DNA of 64,000 nucleotides. Origin: Rhodanobacter sp. AS-Z3. GTDB taxonomy: Bacteria > Pseudomonadota > Gammaproteobacteria > Xanthomonadales > Rhodanobacteraceae. The stretch lies in the NCBI RefSeq assembly GCF_029224025.1, contig NZ_CP119392.1, positions 829,001-893,000 on the forward strand, given 5' to 3'. Of this stretch, positions 55,424-64,000 are shown piece after piece. The stretch's first letter is position 1, and every line of letters starts with the position of its first letter. The notes under the pieces are model-generated. The model was not told the origin of the DNA. It searched no databases and saw only the letters and a program-made list of their open reading frames with translations. Both the position numbers and the translations under genes were made by a program.

Positions 55424-56179
55424 ATGAATCGATCTCTTCCCCTGCGCACGCTGCTCCGCGCGGCCGTCGTGCTGTTCGCGTTTGGCGTGTGTATTTCAGC
55501 GTCTGCCACGCCGCCGCAGAATGCCGCGCCCGCGGTACCCGATACGACCGAACAGCGGCTTGTCGCCTGCACCAGTTGCCACGGTGCGCATGGCGGGGGC
55601 GCCGTCGACAACGTGTTGATCCCGCGCCTGGCCGGCAAGCCAGCCGGCTATCTGTTGCAGCAGCTCGAGTACTTCCAGACCGGTCAACGCCAGCACGCGC
55701 CGATGGAATACGTGGTGCGTCAGCTCAGTCCGGCTTACCTGCGCCAGATCGCGGAATACTTTGCGCAGCAGGACGTGCCGTATGAAAAACTGCCGGTACC
55801 GCCGGTTTCAGTGGAAGGCATGCGGCGCGGCGAGCAACTGGTATTGCGCGGTGATTCCACCCGCGGCGTGCCGTCGTGTGTCAGTTGCCACGGTGCCAAA
55901 CTCACCGGCGTGCAGCCAATGATTCCCGGCCTGATGGGTCTGTCGTATGACTATCTCAGCGCGCAACTGGTGTCGTGGCGCACGCACACTCGGGCCGCCG
56001 AAGGCCCGTATTGCATGGGCGTGGTGGCCAACCGCATGCGTGAATCCGATATCACCGCGGTATCCGCCTCGCTGGCCAGTCAACCGTTGCCAACCGACCT
56101 GCATCCGGCGCCCGCCAGCGCGCAGACCGAACCGCTACCCGGCTGGTGTGTCATGGGTCACAGCGAGGTGACGCCATGA
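55424..56179 (+). CDS. Exported di-heme cytochrome c (c4-like)
   Basis: 251 residues with a Sec signal peptide (1-29, SASAT) and two cytochrome c domains: CTSCH at 49-53 and CVSCH at 152-156. Axial Met candidates lie in QHAPMEYVV and PMIPGLMG. It overlaps the following tri-heme cytochrome by four bases, suggesting a short electron-transfer chain in the periplasm. The electron donor is not in the window. Confidence 0.88.
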   Translation: MNRSLPLRTLLRAAVVLFAFGVCISASATPPQNAAPAVPDTTEQRLVACTSCHGAHGGGAVDNVLIPRLAGKPAGYLLQQLEYFQTGQRQHAPMEYVVRQLSPAYLRQIAEYFAQQDVPYEKLPVPPVSVEGMRRGEQLVLRGDSTRGVPSCVSCHGAKLTGVQPMIPGLMGLSYDYLSAQLVSWRTHTRAAEGPYCMGVVANRMRESDITAVSASLASQPLPTDLHPAPASAQTEPLPGWCVMGHSEVTP

Positions 56180-57465
56180 GCGGGTTGCGACGTTGGTGGT
56201 GGCTGCCGGTGTTGCTGCTCGCTGGCGTGATCGGTTGGTGGTGGTTTTCTCATGGCAGCGTTGCTCCATCGACCCCCGCCCAGCGTGATGCCGATACCGC
56301 GGCGCTGAGCGATCCGGCCTTGATCAAGCGCGGCGAATACCTGGCCACCGTCGGTGATTGCGCCGCCTGCCATACCGCCCGTGACGGCAAGCGTTACGCC
56401 GGCGGTCGCTCGCTGGCCACGCCGTTCGGTAATGTGCCGGCGCCGAACATCACCCCCGATCCGGCCACCGGTATCGGCGAGTGGGACTTCGACGACTTCT
56501 GGCGTGCGCTGCACGACGGCAAGGGCCGGCAAGGACAGCTGCTGTACCCGGTGTTCTCCTACACCTCGTTCACCAAGGTCAATCGCGAAGACACGCTGGC
56601 GATCTTCGCCTATCTGAAGTCGCTGCCGCCGGTGCATCGCGAGGATGACGAGCCGGGGCTCGACTTCCCGTATAACCTGCGCAGCAGTCTGCTGGCGTGG
56701 CGCGCGCTTTATTTCAAGCCGGGTGTGTTCCAGCCCGACTCGGCCAAGTCCGCCGAATGGAATCGTGGCGCCTATCTGGTGCAGGGACTTGGCCACTGCA
56801 ACGAGTGCCACACCACGCGCGATTCGCTGGGTGGCATGGACAAGGATCGTCATCTCGCTGGCGGTCAGATTCCGGCAATGAACTGGTATGCGCCTGACCT
56901 CAGCACGCAGGCCGGTGGTGGCCTTGCCGGCTGGCGCGCGCAGGACATCGTTGACCTGCTGAAGACGGGTCAGTCGGCCAAGGGTGCCGCCTTCGGACCG
57001 ATGGCCGACGTAGTGCGCCTTAGCACCCAGCACCTGACCGACGCCGACCTGCAATCGGTAGCCGTCTATCTGCAATCCCTGCCGCCACGTGCGCCGATCA
57101 TCCCTGCCGTGCCGTTCAAACAGGCGGCCAGTCACGAGCAAGGCGGCAAGCTCTACGCGCAGCGCTGCGCCGATTGCCACGGCGACAACGGACAAGGTGT
57201 AGCCGGCGTTTATCCACCACTGGATGGCAATACTTCGGTCACCGAACCGACCGGCATCAATGCGATCCGCAGTGTGTTGCTCGGCGGTTTCGCGCCGGTC
57301 ACGGCAGGCAATCCGCAGCCGTATTCGATGCCGCCGTTCGCGCAGCAATTGAATGACGAGGATGTCGCTGCGGTGGTGGGCTATATCCGCCAGTCGTGGT
57401 CGAACAAGGCGGGCGCGGTGAAGCCGGCGGATGTGAGTACGTATCGGCATACGCCGATCGATTGA
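56176..57465 (+). CDS. Membrane-anchored tri-heme cytochrome c (dehydrogenase subunit-like)
   Basis: 429 residues: N-terminal anchor (WWWLPVLLLAGVIGWWWF) and three heme sites CAACH (62-66), CNECH (208-212) and CADCH (331-335). The layout is that of the cytochrome subunit of alcohol, gluconate or related membrane dehydrogenases that feed electrons into the quinone pool or oxidase. No flavin or PQQ dehydrogenase gene is adjacent, so its partner is unknown. ATGA overlap with the gene upstream. Confidence 0.9.
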   Translation: MSGLRRWWWLPVLLLAGVIGWWWFSHGSVAPSTPAQRDADTAALSDPALIKRGEYLATVGDCAACHTARDGKRYAGGRSLATPFGNVPAPNITPDPATGIGEWDFDDFWRALHDGKGRQGQLLYPVFSYTSFTKVNREDTLAIFAYLKSLPPVHREDDEPGLDFPYNLRSSLLAWRALYFKPGVFQPDSAKSAEWNRGAYLVQGLGHCNECHTTRDSLGGMDKDRHLAGGQIPAMNWYAPDLSTQAGGGLAGWRAQDIVDLLKTGQSAKGAAFGPMADVVRLSTQHLTDADLQSVAVYLQSLPPRAPIIPAVPFKQAASHEQGGKLYAQRCADCHGDNGQGVAGVYPPLDGNTSVTEPTGINAIRSVLLGGFAPVTAGNPQPYSMPPFAQQLNDEDVAAVVGYIRQSWSNKAGAVKPADVSTYRHTPID

Positions 57466-57613
57466 GCTACGCCTGTATCCCTCCCCTGCGTGCCCCTAAA
57501 GGGACTTCCTTCGGTCGCAGAAAGGGTCGGGGTGGGGTCAGCTCTTGATCTAATCGGCGAACGCTAAAACGGTCAGAGCGGCGGGCAGTTCCCGCCCTAA
57601 AAAACCGCGTCAC

Positions 57614-59611
57614 TCAATGCGACAAATCAATCGCGTAAATCGCGGTGCCATCGCCGTTGTCCTTCACCAGACGAACGTTGATCAGCCCGGCAGCCTTTGC
57701 CACATCGAGCTTGTTCGCGGCGCCGGTGAACACGATGGGGCCGCGCACTTTCAGCGGCGCGAAGTTCCAGGATGCGGGTTCGAGGTCGGCGACGCTGATC
57801 TGCTTCTTGTGCTCGATCCACTTCGCCAGAATTTCGCGCGTGCCATCCGGTGCGGCGAGCACGATGTTGCTGCCATCCAGACCGGGGAAGTGCCCGCCGC
57901 CGCTGGCGCGGTAGTTGTTGGTGACGATGATGAACGGGTCGCTCGGGGTGACCGGCTTGCCCTGGTAGGTCAGCGTGGTGATGCGCTGGCCGACCGGTTT
58001 GGAGATGTCGATGACGTAGTGGATGCCGCCCTGGATCTGGTCGAAGTTGTAGCCGACGTAGTGGCTGTTGATCAGTTCCTGCTGGCCGGTTTTTGTCGGG
58101 TCGATGCGGTTGAAGCGTCCGGCGGATTTTTCCAGCCACGCCTTGAGGCCGGCGCCGTCGGTTTTCACCGCGGCGAGTGTGTTCGGATAGAAGTACAGGT
58201 CGGCAGCGCTGCGCAAGGTGAGCGGGCCGGCGGCAACATCGGTGTAGTCATCGGGACCGCCGAAGCCGGTGCGGAACGCAGCGGCGGCGGATAGCACCGG
58301 CACGTTCGCCAGTTCCGGATGCGAGCGCGGCAATTCGGTGCGCACATAGTCGGCCTGGGCGGCGTTGACGGGCGCCAGCGCGCTCATGTCGCCCTCGTCG
58401 GCGAAGTAGCTGCTCATGTGCACGTGGCTGCTGCCGATCGGCGTATTGACGTAGGCGATCGCGGCTTCATGGATCGGCTGCACCAACGGTGCGATGGCCG
58501 GATCAGCCGGCACGCACTGGTCTTTCTTCGGGCAGATCGGGCGCACTTCGCTGTGGCTTTCGTCGTGGTCAACCACCCAGTGGCCGTCGCGGCGATCAAG
58601 CACCAGCTGGATCACGCCAAGATCCTTGCCGAAGAAGCCGCCCATCACGGCGGGCACGCCGCGTACCAGGCCCCGCTTCGCGTCAACATCCTTCATGCCG
58701 GCGTAATGCGGACCGGGGAATTCGGTATGCGAATGACCGAGCAGCAGCGCATCGATGCCGGGCACGCCGGCGAGATACCAGCCGGCGTTCTCCATCTGCG
58801 GTGTGTACGGCGCAGTGTTCAGTCCGCCGTGCAGGATCGCCACGATCAGGTCCGGGTGCTGCGCCTGCAGCTCGGGCAGGTATTTGCGTGCCGCTTCCAC
58901 CACACCTGTCACGGTGACCTTGCCGGCGAGGTTGCGCTGGTCCCAGTCCATGATTGGCGGCGGGGTGAAGCCGATGATGCCGACCTTCAGTGGCACCTCG
59001 ATCTTGCTGCCATCGGCGGTATACGCGGTGATGGTTTTCGTTACCACCGTCCACGGCTTGAAGATCGGTTTGCCGTCGCGCGCGCTGTCGACGTTCGCCA
59101 GCACCAGCGGGAAATGCGGGCCGGCGCAACGGTTGCTGTGGCCGCCGTCCACGTTCATCGGCGTGCCGGTGACTTGCGACAGGAAGCCCAGACCGTAGTT
59201 GAATTCGTGGTTGCCGGCGGTGCCGCCGTCGTAGCCCATCGCATCCATCGCCTTGTAGACGCCCAGTTCCTGGTCGCAGGCAACCGGCTTCACCAGTGCC
59301 TGGTAGTCGGCCAGCACGCTGCCCTGGATGGTGTCGCCACTGTCGAACAGAAAGGTATTCGGAAACTCCGTGCGAGCGCGGCGGATCAACGTGGCGGTAC
59401 GTTCGTAGCCCAGCGTCTGGTCCGGCTTCAGCTTGTAGTAGTCGTAGCTGAGCACGTTCGAATGGATGTCGGTGGTTTCCAGAATGGCTACGTTGGCGCG
59501 CGACCCGTCAGGTGCCGCGCTGCCGTGTCCGGGCATGCCGGCACAACCGGCGAGCAGGGCGGCAGCGAGGGCGAGCAGCGGGGTGGCGCGGGGCAGCAGA
59601 CGTGACGACAT
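57614..59611 (-). CDS. cpdB: 2',3'-cyclic-nucleotide 2'-phosphodiesterase/3'-nucleotidase lipoprotein
   Basis: 665 residues, calcineurin-type metallophosphatase (ETTDIHSN, GGTAGNHEFNYG, ILHGGLN, GHSHTEFPGP) with a C-terminal 5'-nucleotidase domain (NNYRASGGGHFPG). It releases nucleosides from 2',3'-cyclic nucleotides in the periplasm. A lipobox LAGC at 20-23 suggests attachment to a membrane as a lipoprotein, which differs from soluble E. coli CpdB. Convergent with the cytochrome genes. Confidence 0.92.
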   Translation of the reverse strand: MSSRLLPRATPLLALAAALLAGCAGMPGHGSAAPDGSRANVAILETTDIHSNVLSYDYYKLKPDQTLGYERTATLIRRARTEFPNTFLFDSGDTIQGSVLADYQALVKPVACDQELGVYKAMDAMGYDGGTAGNHEFNYGLGFLSQVTGTPMNVDGGHSNRCAGPHFPLVLANVDSARDGKPIFKPWTVVTKTITAYTADGSKIEVPLKVGIIGFTPPPIMDWDQRNLAGKVTVTGVVEAARKYLPELQAQHPDLIVAILHGGLNTAPYTPQMENAGWYLAGVPGIDALLLGHSHTEFPGPHYAGMKDVDAKRGLVRGVPAVMGGFFGKDLGVIQLVLDRRDGHWVVDHDESHSEVRPICPKKDQCVPADPAIAPLVQPIHEAAIAYVNTPIGSSHVHMSSYFADEGDMSALAPVNAAQADYVRTELPRSHPELANVPVLSAAAAFRTGFGGPDDYTDVAAGPLTLRSAADLYFYPNTLAAVKTDGAGLKAWLEKSAGRFNRIDPTKTGQQELINSHYVGYNFDQIQGGIHYVIDISKPVGQRITTLTYQGKPVTPSDPFIIVTNNYRASGGGHFPGLDGSNIVLAAPDGTREILAKWIEHKKQISVADLEPASWNFAPLKVRGPIVFTGAANKLDVAKAAGLINVRLVKDNGDGTAIYAIDLSH

Positions 59612-59782
59612 GGGAATTCCGGAGCGAAAGCGTGGGTCAGGCGCAGAAATTAGCAGATCGGCGCATGCCAGCGCGATGAATGGCGTTCGTCTGCCCGTGC
59701 GGCGGCGCCCGGCAGCAGGTCACGCAAGAACGTAAGATGGCACCCGGTGACAAAGGTTCTTGCAGGGGGAACTGACCAGGCC

Positions 59783-61495
59783 ATGCGTCGAATATCGTTG
59801 CGCCCATCACGAACAGGTTGGCTGATCTTGTGCGCACTCGCATGCTTCGCGGTGGCCGTCGCGCTGACCGCGTGGCAGGAGCCGCTGCCGCTGCAGCGGG
59901 TCTTCATCACCGCGTTGATGCTGTGCGCCTGCGGTGCACTCGTGCTTGCCTTCGGACGATTCGCCACGGGCGTGCTGGTGGGTGCCGGTTTGTTTGCGTT
60001 GCTCAAGGCGGTGGCTGTGTTGAAGCTGCGCTACCTCGACTCGCAGCTGATGCCGGCAGACTTTATCTACTATCTGCGCAGCAGCCTGTTCGACACCTTG
60101 CGCCACTATCCGCACCTGTATTCGGTGGGGATCGGCTTGTGCCTGCTGCTACCGCCGCTGTTCTATTTCGTGTGGCGTTGGGATTGGCGCGTGCTGGCTG
60201 CGCCGCCACCACGGCGTGCTGCCGGCATGCGACTGGGCGGCATCGCGTTGTGCGCGCTGGTGTTCTGGATTTGCATGCTGCCCACCGGGCCGTTCGCGCA
60301 GGCACACTCGCGCAACGCATGGGAGGAAATGTCCGACGATGCACAGCTGACCAACTTCTTCGTCAACTTGCACGACGCCGACGTGCAGTTGCCGTCGATG
60401 GCCAGCGCGGCGGTGGCCCAACATGACTGGGGTACGACCGCAGCGGGCAGCCCGGGCAGTCGCCCGGCACCGTATCCGGACATCGTGCAGGTGCTGGAAG
60501 AAAGCACCTTTGATCCCTCGAACTACACCAGCTGCAACGTGCCGCAGTGCCGGGTGGCGATGTTTCAGCCGGACGCCCGCAGCCGTGGCCACGGCGTATT
60601 GCGCGTGCATACGTTTGGTGGCGGCACCTGGGTCAGCGAGTTCGCGGCGTTGACCGGCATGCCACAGGACATCTTCGGGCCGGGCGGCATGTACGCGCCT
60701 TATGTGCTGGCGCCGAATGTGCACGACGCGCTGGCGCTGCAGTTGCGCCGGCTCGGCTACACCACCATTGGCGTGTATCCCACAGCGAGTACCTTCATCA
60801 ACGGCAACAATGCGTATCAGGCCTACGGCTTCGATCATTTGTACGGAGCGGCGGAACTGGGTCTGGACGAGTGGGAAGAAAGCGACGCACAGATGTTCGC
60901 TGCAGCGAAGCGCGCCTACGACAAGGTGAAGAAGCCGGGGCAACCGGTATTCGTGATGATTCTCACGCTGAACCAGCACGGCCCACACGACGACGATCCG
61001 ATGACGACGCTGCCCAAGCCTTACCGCAACCTGCTCGGTGGAATGTCATCGGTCGCCGCGCTGAACTTCGACACCTATTTGTCGCGACTGCACGACTCCG
61101 ACGTGGCCATGCGTGGTCTGGAGCACACCTTTCTGGATCGACCGCAGCCAACCATACTGGTGCACTTCGGCGATCACCAGCCGTCCTTCAGCGGGCGCAT
61201 TCGTGACCTTGATCGCAGCACGCCGGCGGCCCTGACGCCCTATCGTGACTACCTCACTTATTACATGGTGAAGAGTAATTTCGCCGGCCCCGCGTTGCCG
61301 ACGTACCCGATGCTGGACATCGCCTTCCTGCCCAGCATGGTGTTGCAGGCCGCGGGTTTGCCCACCGATGCGTATTTCACTGCCGCCACCGAATTGCGCC
61401 AGCGTTGCAACGGTTTGTACGACGACTGCAAGGTTCCCGATCTGCTGGATTCCTACCACGCCTGGACGATTGGTCAGCTGCACGTCTACCAGTGA
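59783..61495 (+). CDS. Membrane sulfatase-fold protein (LTA synthase/phosphoglycerol transferase-like)
   Basis: 570 residues: about four to five N-terminal transmembrane helices (to about 190), then a periplasmic alkaline-phosphatase-fold domain. QVLEESTFDPSNY supplies the metal Glu and the candidate nucleophile Thr, GGGTWVSEFAALTG is family-typical, and FGDHQPSF gives the second metal site. Related enzymes transfer phosphoglycerol or phosphoethanolamine to glycans or lipids. Target unknown. Start 59783 (MRRISLRPSR) is preferred over a GTG at 59747. Confidence 0.82.
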   Translation: MRRISLRPSRTGWLILCALACFAVAVALTAWQEPLPLQRVFITALMLCACGALVLAFGRFATGVLVGAGLFALLKAVAVLKLRYLDSQLMPADFIYYLRSSLFDTLRHYPHLYSVGIGLCLLLPPLFYFVWRWDWRVLAAPPPRRAAGMRLGGIALCALVFWICMLPTGPFAQAHSRNAWEEMSDDAQLTNFFVNLHDADVQLPSMASAAVAQHDWGTTAAGSPGSRPAPYPDIVQVLEESTFDPSNYTSCNVPQCRVAMFQPDARSRGHGVLRVHTFGGGTWVSEFAALTGMPQDIFGPGGMYAPYVLAPNVHDALALQLRRLGYTTIGVYPTASTFINGNNAYQAYGFDHLYGAAELGLDEWEESDAQMFAAAKRAYDKVKKPGQPVFVMILTLNQHGPHDDDPMTTLPKPYRNLLGGMSSVAALNFDTYLSRLHDSDVAMRGLEHTFLDRPQPTILVHFGDHQPSFSGRIRDLDRSTPAALTPYRDYLTYYMVKSNFAGPALPTYPMLDIAFLPSMVLQAAGLPTDAYFTAATELRQRCNGLYDDCKVPDLLDSYHAWTIGQLHVYQ

Positions 61496-61573
61496 ATTTC
61501 AGCGCGTTTCGCGACGAGTCTGGCCGTTGCCGACGTCCAGCTATGATCGGCGGCGTCGCCATCGGAAACACGC

Positions 61574-62317
61574 ATGTCCGCCGCTTTTGAGACCACCCCG
61601 GAAACATCATCGCGCGCTCTGCTGCTGGCGGTCCTGCTTGCCGCTGTTTCCGCGGTGGCGGGCGCGCTGCTGATGGCCTCTCATCCACAGCAGGGCTGGC
61701 AATGGCTGCACTGGATCGGCAAACCGTTGACGACCGCCTTGATCTTCGTGCTCGCATGGCGCGCGCAGCCGGCGCAGTCGTCGCGCTACCGACGCCGGAT
61801 TCTCGCCGGCATCGTCTGCTCACTGGCCGGCGACGTGCTGCTGATGTTGCCGGGGGACCGGTTCGTGCCGGGCCTGCTCGCCTTTCTGTGCGCCCATCTG
61901 TGTTTCATCCGTGCGTTTGCGGATGACTGCCGCCTCGGCGCGCGTCCGGCATGGTTGCTGGTCGCGCTCGGTGTCGGCGCGCTGAACCTGTTTCTGTTGT
62001 GGGATTGGATCAGCGTGCCGCTGCGGATTCCGGTGATCGTCTACGTGGTGGTGCTCGCCAGCATGGCTGGACAGGCGCTGGTGCGCGCCCAGGCGTTTGC
62101 TCAGCACGGCGATTTGCGTGCTGTGCCTGCGCGATTGGCCGCCGTTGGCGCGCTGGTTTTCATGTTCAGTGACAGCGTACTGGCGTGGGATCGTTTTCGC
62201 GGGCCGCTACCGCTAGCCAGTCTGTGGGTGCTGTCGGCGTACTATCTCGCGATGGGATTGATTGCGCGCTCGGTGCAGTGCGCCGGCTCGGTTGGCAAGG
62301 CAGGTACGGCAAGGTGA
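61574..62317 (+). CDS. YhhN-family lysoplasmalogenase (TMEM86-like)
   Basis: 247 residues, eight predicted helices. IGKPLTTALIFVLAWR, SLAGDVLLMLPGDRFVPGLLAF and the late FMFSDSVLAWDRFR carry the conserved Lys/Asp residues of the YhhN/TMEM86 family, which hydrolyses the vinyl-ether bond of lysoplasmalogens. Its stop overlaps the GTG start of the next gene (GTGA). A role in ether-lipid breakdown is inferred from the family and the neighbour. Confidence 0.85.
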   Translation: MSAAFETTPETSSRALLLAVLLAAVSAVAGALLMASHPQQGWQWLHWIGKPLTTALIFVLAWRAQPAQSSRYRRRILAGIVCSLAGDVLLMLPGDRFVPGLLAFLCAHLCFIRAFADDCRLGARPAWLLVALGVGALNLFLLWDWISVPLRIPVIVYVVVLASMAGQALVRAQAFAQHGDLRAVPARLAAVGALVFMFSDSVLAWDRFRGPLPLASLWVLSAYYLAMGLIARSVQCAGSVGKAGTAR

Positions 62318-63576
62318 ATACGCAGGAACTCATCATCACGTGGGCGACGCCGGTGTTCTTCCTGTTGATCGGGATTGAACTGCTGGTGGCGCGGCTGCGC
62401 GGGCGCAAGGCGTATGCCAGCAGCGATGCAATCAACAGCATCGGGCTGGGCGTGATCTCGCAGGTCGTTGGCGTGTTCAGCAAGTTGCTGACGTTCGGCA
62501 TCTATGCGTGGTGCGTGCAGCACCTTGCCTTGTTCGTGTTGCCGGAAGACAGCCTGTGGGTGTGGGCCGGCGCGTTGCTGTTCTACGACTTCTGCTACTA
62601 CTGGCTGCACCGGCTGGGGCACGAAGTGAACATCCTGTGGGCTGCTCATGTGGTGCATCACCAGAGCGAGCATTACAACCTTTCCACTGCGCTGCGCCAG
62701 ACGGGCAGCGGCGTGTTGCTGAGCTGGCTGTTCTACCTGCCGATGGCGATTGCCGGCGTGCCATTGAAGGTGTTCGTGGTGGTGGCGCTGATCGATCTGC
62801 TGTACCAGTTCTGGGTGCATACCGAACAGATCGACCGGCTCGGCTGGTTCGACCGGGTGTTCTGTTCGCCGTCCAATCATCGCGCGCATCACGCGGTGAA
62901 CGACCGCTACCTGGACCGTAACTACGGGGGCGTCCTGATTTTGTGGGACCGCTTGTTCGGTACCTTCGTCGAGGAAAATGACAACGACCGGCCAGTCTAT
63001 GGCACGCGCTCGCCGTTGCGCAGCTGGAACCCGCTGTGGGCGAATGCCGAGGTGTATTGGAAAACTGCGCAGGATGCGTGGCATGCCAGGCGCTGGCGCG
63101 ACAAGGTGCTGGTCTGGCTGAAGCCGCCAGGCTGGCGGCCGGCCGATGTGGCAGCACGCTTTCCGAAGCCCGACTTCGTCATGCCGAGCGAGCGTTTTGA
63201 TCCACCTGTGCCGTGGCCGCAGAAGCTCTACGTGCTGCTGCAATTTTCCTTGCTGCTGGGCATGGTCACCCAGTTCCTCGGCATGGCCGCTACCGCGAGT
63301 CTTGCGGCGCTGCTGGCCTATGCGGTTTATCTGGTGGGCAGCCTGAGCATTTTGGGTGGCTTGATGGAACGCCGCCGTTGGGCACTGTGGCTGGAGATGA
63401 CCCGCGTGCTGGGTACGGCGTTGCTGCCGGCGTTGAGCGAGCGCTGGTTTGGCATTGGCCATCTGGACGGCCGGGTGGTGCTGGCGATCGGGCTGATTTT
63501 CGGGTTCAGTGCAGCCGCGCTCGCTTGGCTCGCGATACGCGAACAGCAGGAACACACCTTTGCCGGCATCGGCTGA
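62314..63576 (+). CDS. Sterol desaturase/alkylglycerol monooxygenase-like membrane di-iron enzyme
   Basis: 420 residues from GTG 62314. The eight-His di-iron motifs are HRLGH (99-103), HVVHH (112-116) and NHRAHH (188-193) with an extra His169. The flanking text HHQSEHYNLSTALRQT, LLYQFWVHTE and NYGGVLILWDRLFGTF is close to alkylglycerol monooxygenase (AGMO/TMEM195), which cleaves ether lipids, rather than to sterol C4/C5 enzymes. A C-terminal four-helix extension (about 310-415) is also AGMO-like. Substrate is inferred. Confidence 0.85.
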   Translation: MNTQELIITWATPVFFLLIGIELLVARLRGRKAYASSDAINSIGLGVISQVVGVFSKLLTFGIYAWCVQHLALFVLPEDSLWVWAGALLFYDFCYYWLHRLGHEVNILWAAHVVHHQSEHYNLSTALRQTGSGVLLSWLFYLPMAIAGVPLKVFVVVALIDLLYQFWVHTEQIDRLGWFDRVFCSPSNHRAHHAVNDRYLDRNYGGVLILWDRLFGTFVEENDNDRPVYGTRSPLRSWNPLWANAEVYWKTAQDAWHARRWRDKVLVWLKPPGWRPADVAARFPKPDFVMPSERFDPPVPWPQKLYVLLQFSLLLGMVTQFLGMAATASLAALLAYAVYLVGSLSILGGLMERRRWALWLEMTRVLGTALLPALSERWFGIGHLDGRVVLAIGLIFGFSAAALAWLAIREQQEHTFAGIG

Positions 63577-63770
63577 CCGACATCGCTGTCCATGCTATGC
63601 GGCGGTTGCCGTGACCTGCTCTCAGCCCGCACCGCGCCAGACCGTTGACCCCAACCAGTTGCGTCGAATCGTGCCGATCCGGGCTGGTCCTTGCAGATGG
63701 ATGTTGCACCGCGCTGGGGTTGGCGCTCCGCTTTCGCTATGCTCGTCGCTCGTTTCAAAGGGGGTTCTTC

Positions 63771-64000
63771 ATGGGTTTTTTCAGCAAGCTGGTGCGCCAC
63801 AAGACGATCGAGCAGTTGCAGTCGGAGGCCGGTACGCGTGGCGACTTCCGCCGGGTTCTGGGCTTGTGGCAGCTCACGGCGATCGGCATCGGCGGCATCA
63901 TTGGTGTCGGCATCTTCGTGCTGGCCGGGCAGCAGGCAGCGGCCAATGCCGGCCCGGCGGTGGCGATCAGCTTCCTGATTGCCGGCATTGGCAGCGCCTG
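63771..64000 (+). CDS. APC-family amino acid permease (3' end cut by window edge)
   Basis: The first 76 residues are visible: a cytoplasmic start MGFFSKLVRHKTIEQLQ, then helix 1 with the APC motif AIGIGGIIGVGIFVLAG and the start of helix 2. AAAGGGGG precedes the ATG. Cationic amino acid transporter (YfnA/CAT-like) subtype is likely from RVLGLWQLTAIGIG, but most of the protein lies off the right edge. Confidence 0.85.
   Translation, partial: MGFFSKLVRHKTIEQLQSEAGTRGDFRRVLGLWQLTAIGIGGIIGVGIFVLAGQQAAANAGPAVAISFLIAGIGSA

Noticed and set aside
57466..57613. Intrinsic terminator between the cytochrome genes and cpdB
   Set aside because: A GGCGGG/CCCGCC hairpin at about 57576-57597 is present, but the A/T-runs do not follow it in the correct orientation on either strand, so I did not list it as a terminator.

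Overview
The window is dense, GC-rich (mid-60s %) chromosomal DNA of a gammaproteobacterium, most likely Xanthomonadales and probably Rhodanobacteraceae (Rhodanobacter/Dyella-like). The basis is the copL-copA-copB copper arrangement, the bioB-F-H-C operon beside comF and ubiA, one leu-ilv cluster read from a leader peptide, and a three-gene thr operon with its own leader. This taxonomic call is inferred from gene content only. I see no rRNA, tRNA, insertion sequence, prophage or CRISPR array.

Layout. 1-6.8 kb (minus): an autotransporter esterase cut by the left edge, tex, an RDD membrane protein and mnmG. 6.85-7.46 kb: an unusually long non-coding stretch with two plus-strand terminators, a foldable element, a CRP-like site and a textbook sigma-54 promoter in front of a 61-residue acidic protein. 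7.7-17.7 kb: housekeeping and accessory genes (pepN, aldose epimerase, PLP dehydratase, EamA exporter, tag, an exported NTF2-like protein, a LytS/LytR-type two-component pair, an acyltransferase).

18-29.9 kb (plus) is a copper/heavy-metal block: a Met/His-rich CusF-like protein, copL, copA, copB and a cytochrome c whose C-terminal domain is cut off by an in-frame amber codon. A tripartite RND efflux operon (outer-membrane channel, adaptor, CusA-type pump) follows, headed by a small Cys/His protein and ending in a decayed cusF-like gene that carries a 10-bp tandem repeat.

29.9-34.7 kb (minus) is the biotin operon bioB-bioF-trhO-bioH-bioC with a possible BirA operator. Then come a small membrane protein, comF, ubiA and a GAF-GGDEF diguanylate cyclase.

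38.3-49.3 kb (minus) holds leuA-ilvE-leuC-leuD-leuB and ilvC-ilvG-ilvM-ilvA, covering nearly all of leucine, valine and isoleucine synthesis, behind a 45-residue leader peptide with 11 consecutive branched-chain residues and an intrinsic terminator. 49.5-51.4 kb carries three tandem paralogues of an unknown exported protein. 51.6-55.3 kb (minus) is hom-thrB-thrC behind a Thr/Ile-rich leader peptide. Both leader peptides look leaderless: the same -35/-10/ATG geometry puts the predicted transcription start on the ATG.

55.4-64 kb: two membrane/periplasmic cytochromes c, a lipoprotein 2',3'-cyclic nucleotide phosphodiesterase, a membrane sulfatase-fold transferase, a coupled YhhN lysoplasmalogenase plus alkylglycerol-monooxygenase-like pair (putative ether-lipid breakdown), and the start of an APC amino acid permease cut by the right edge.
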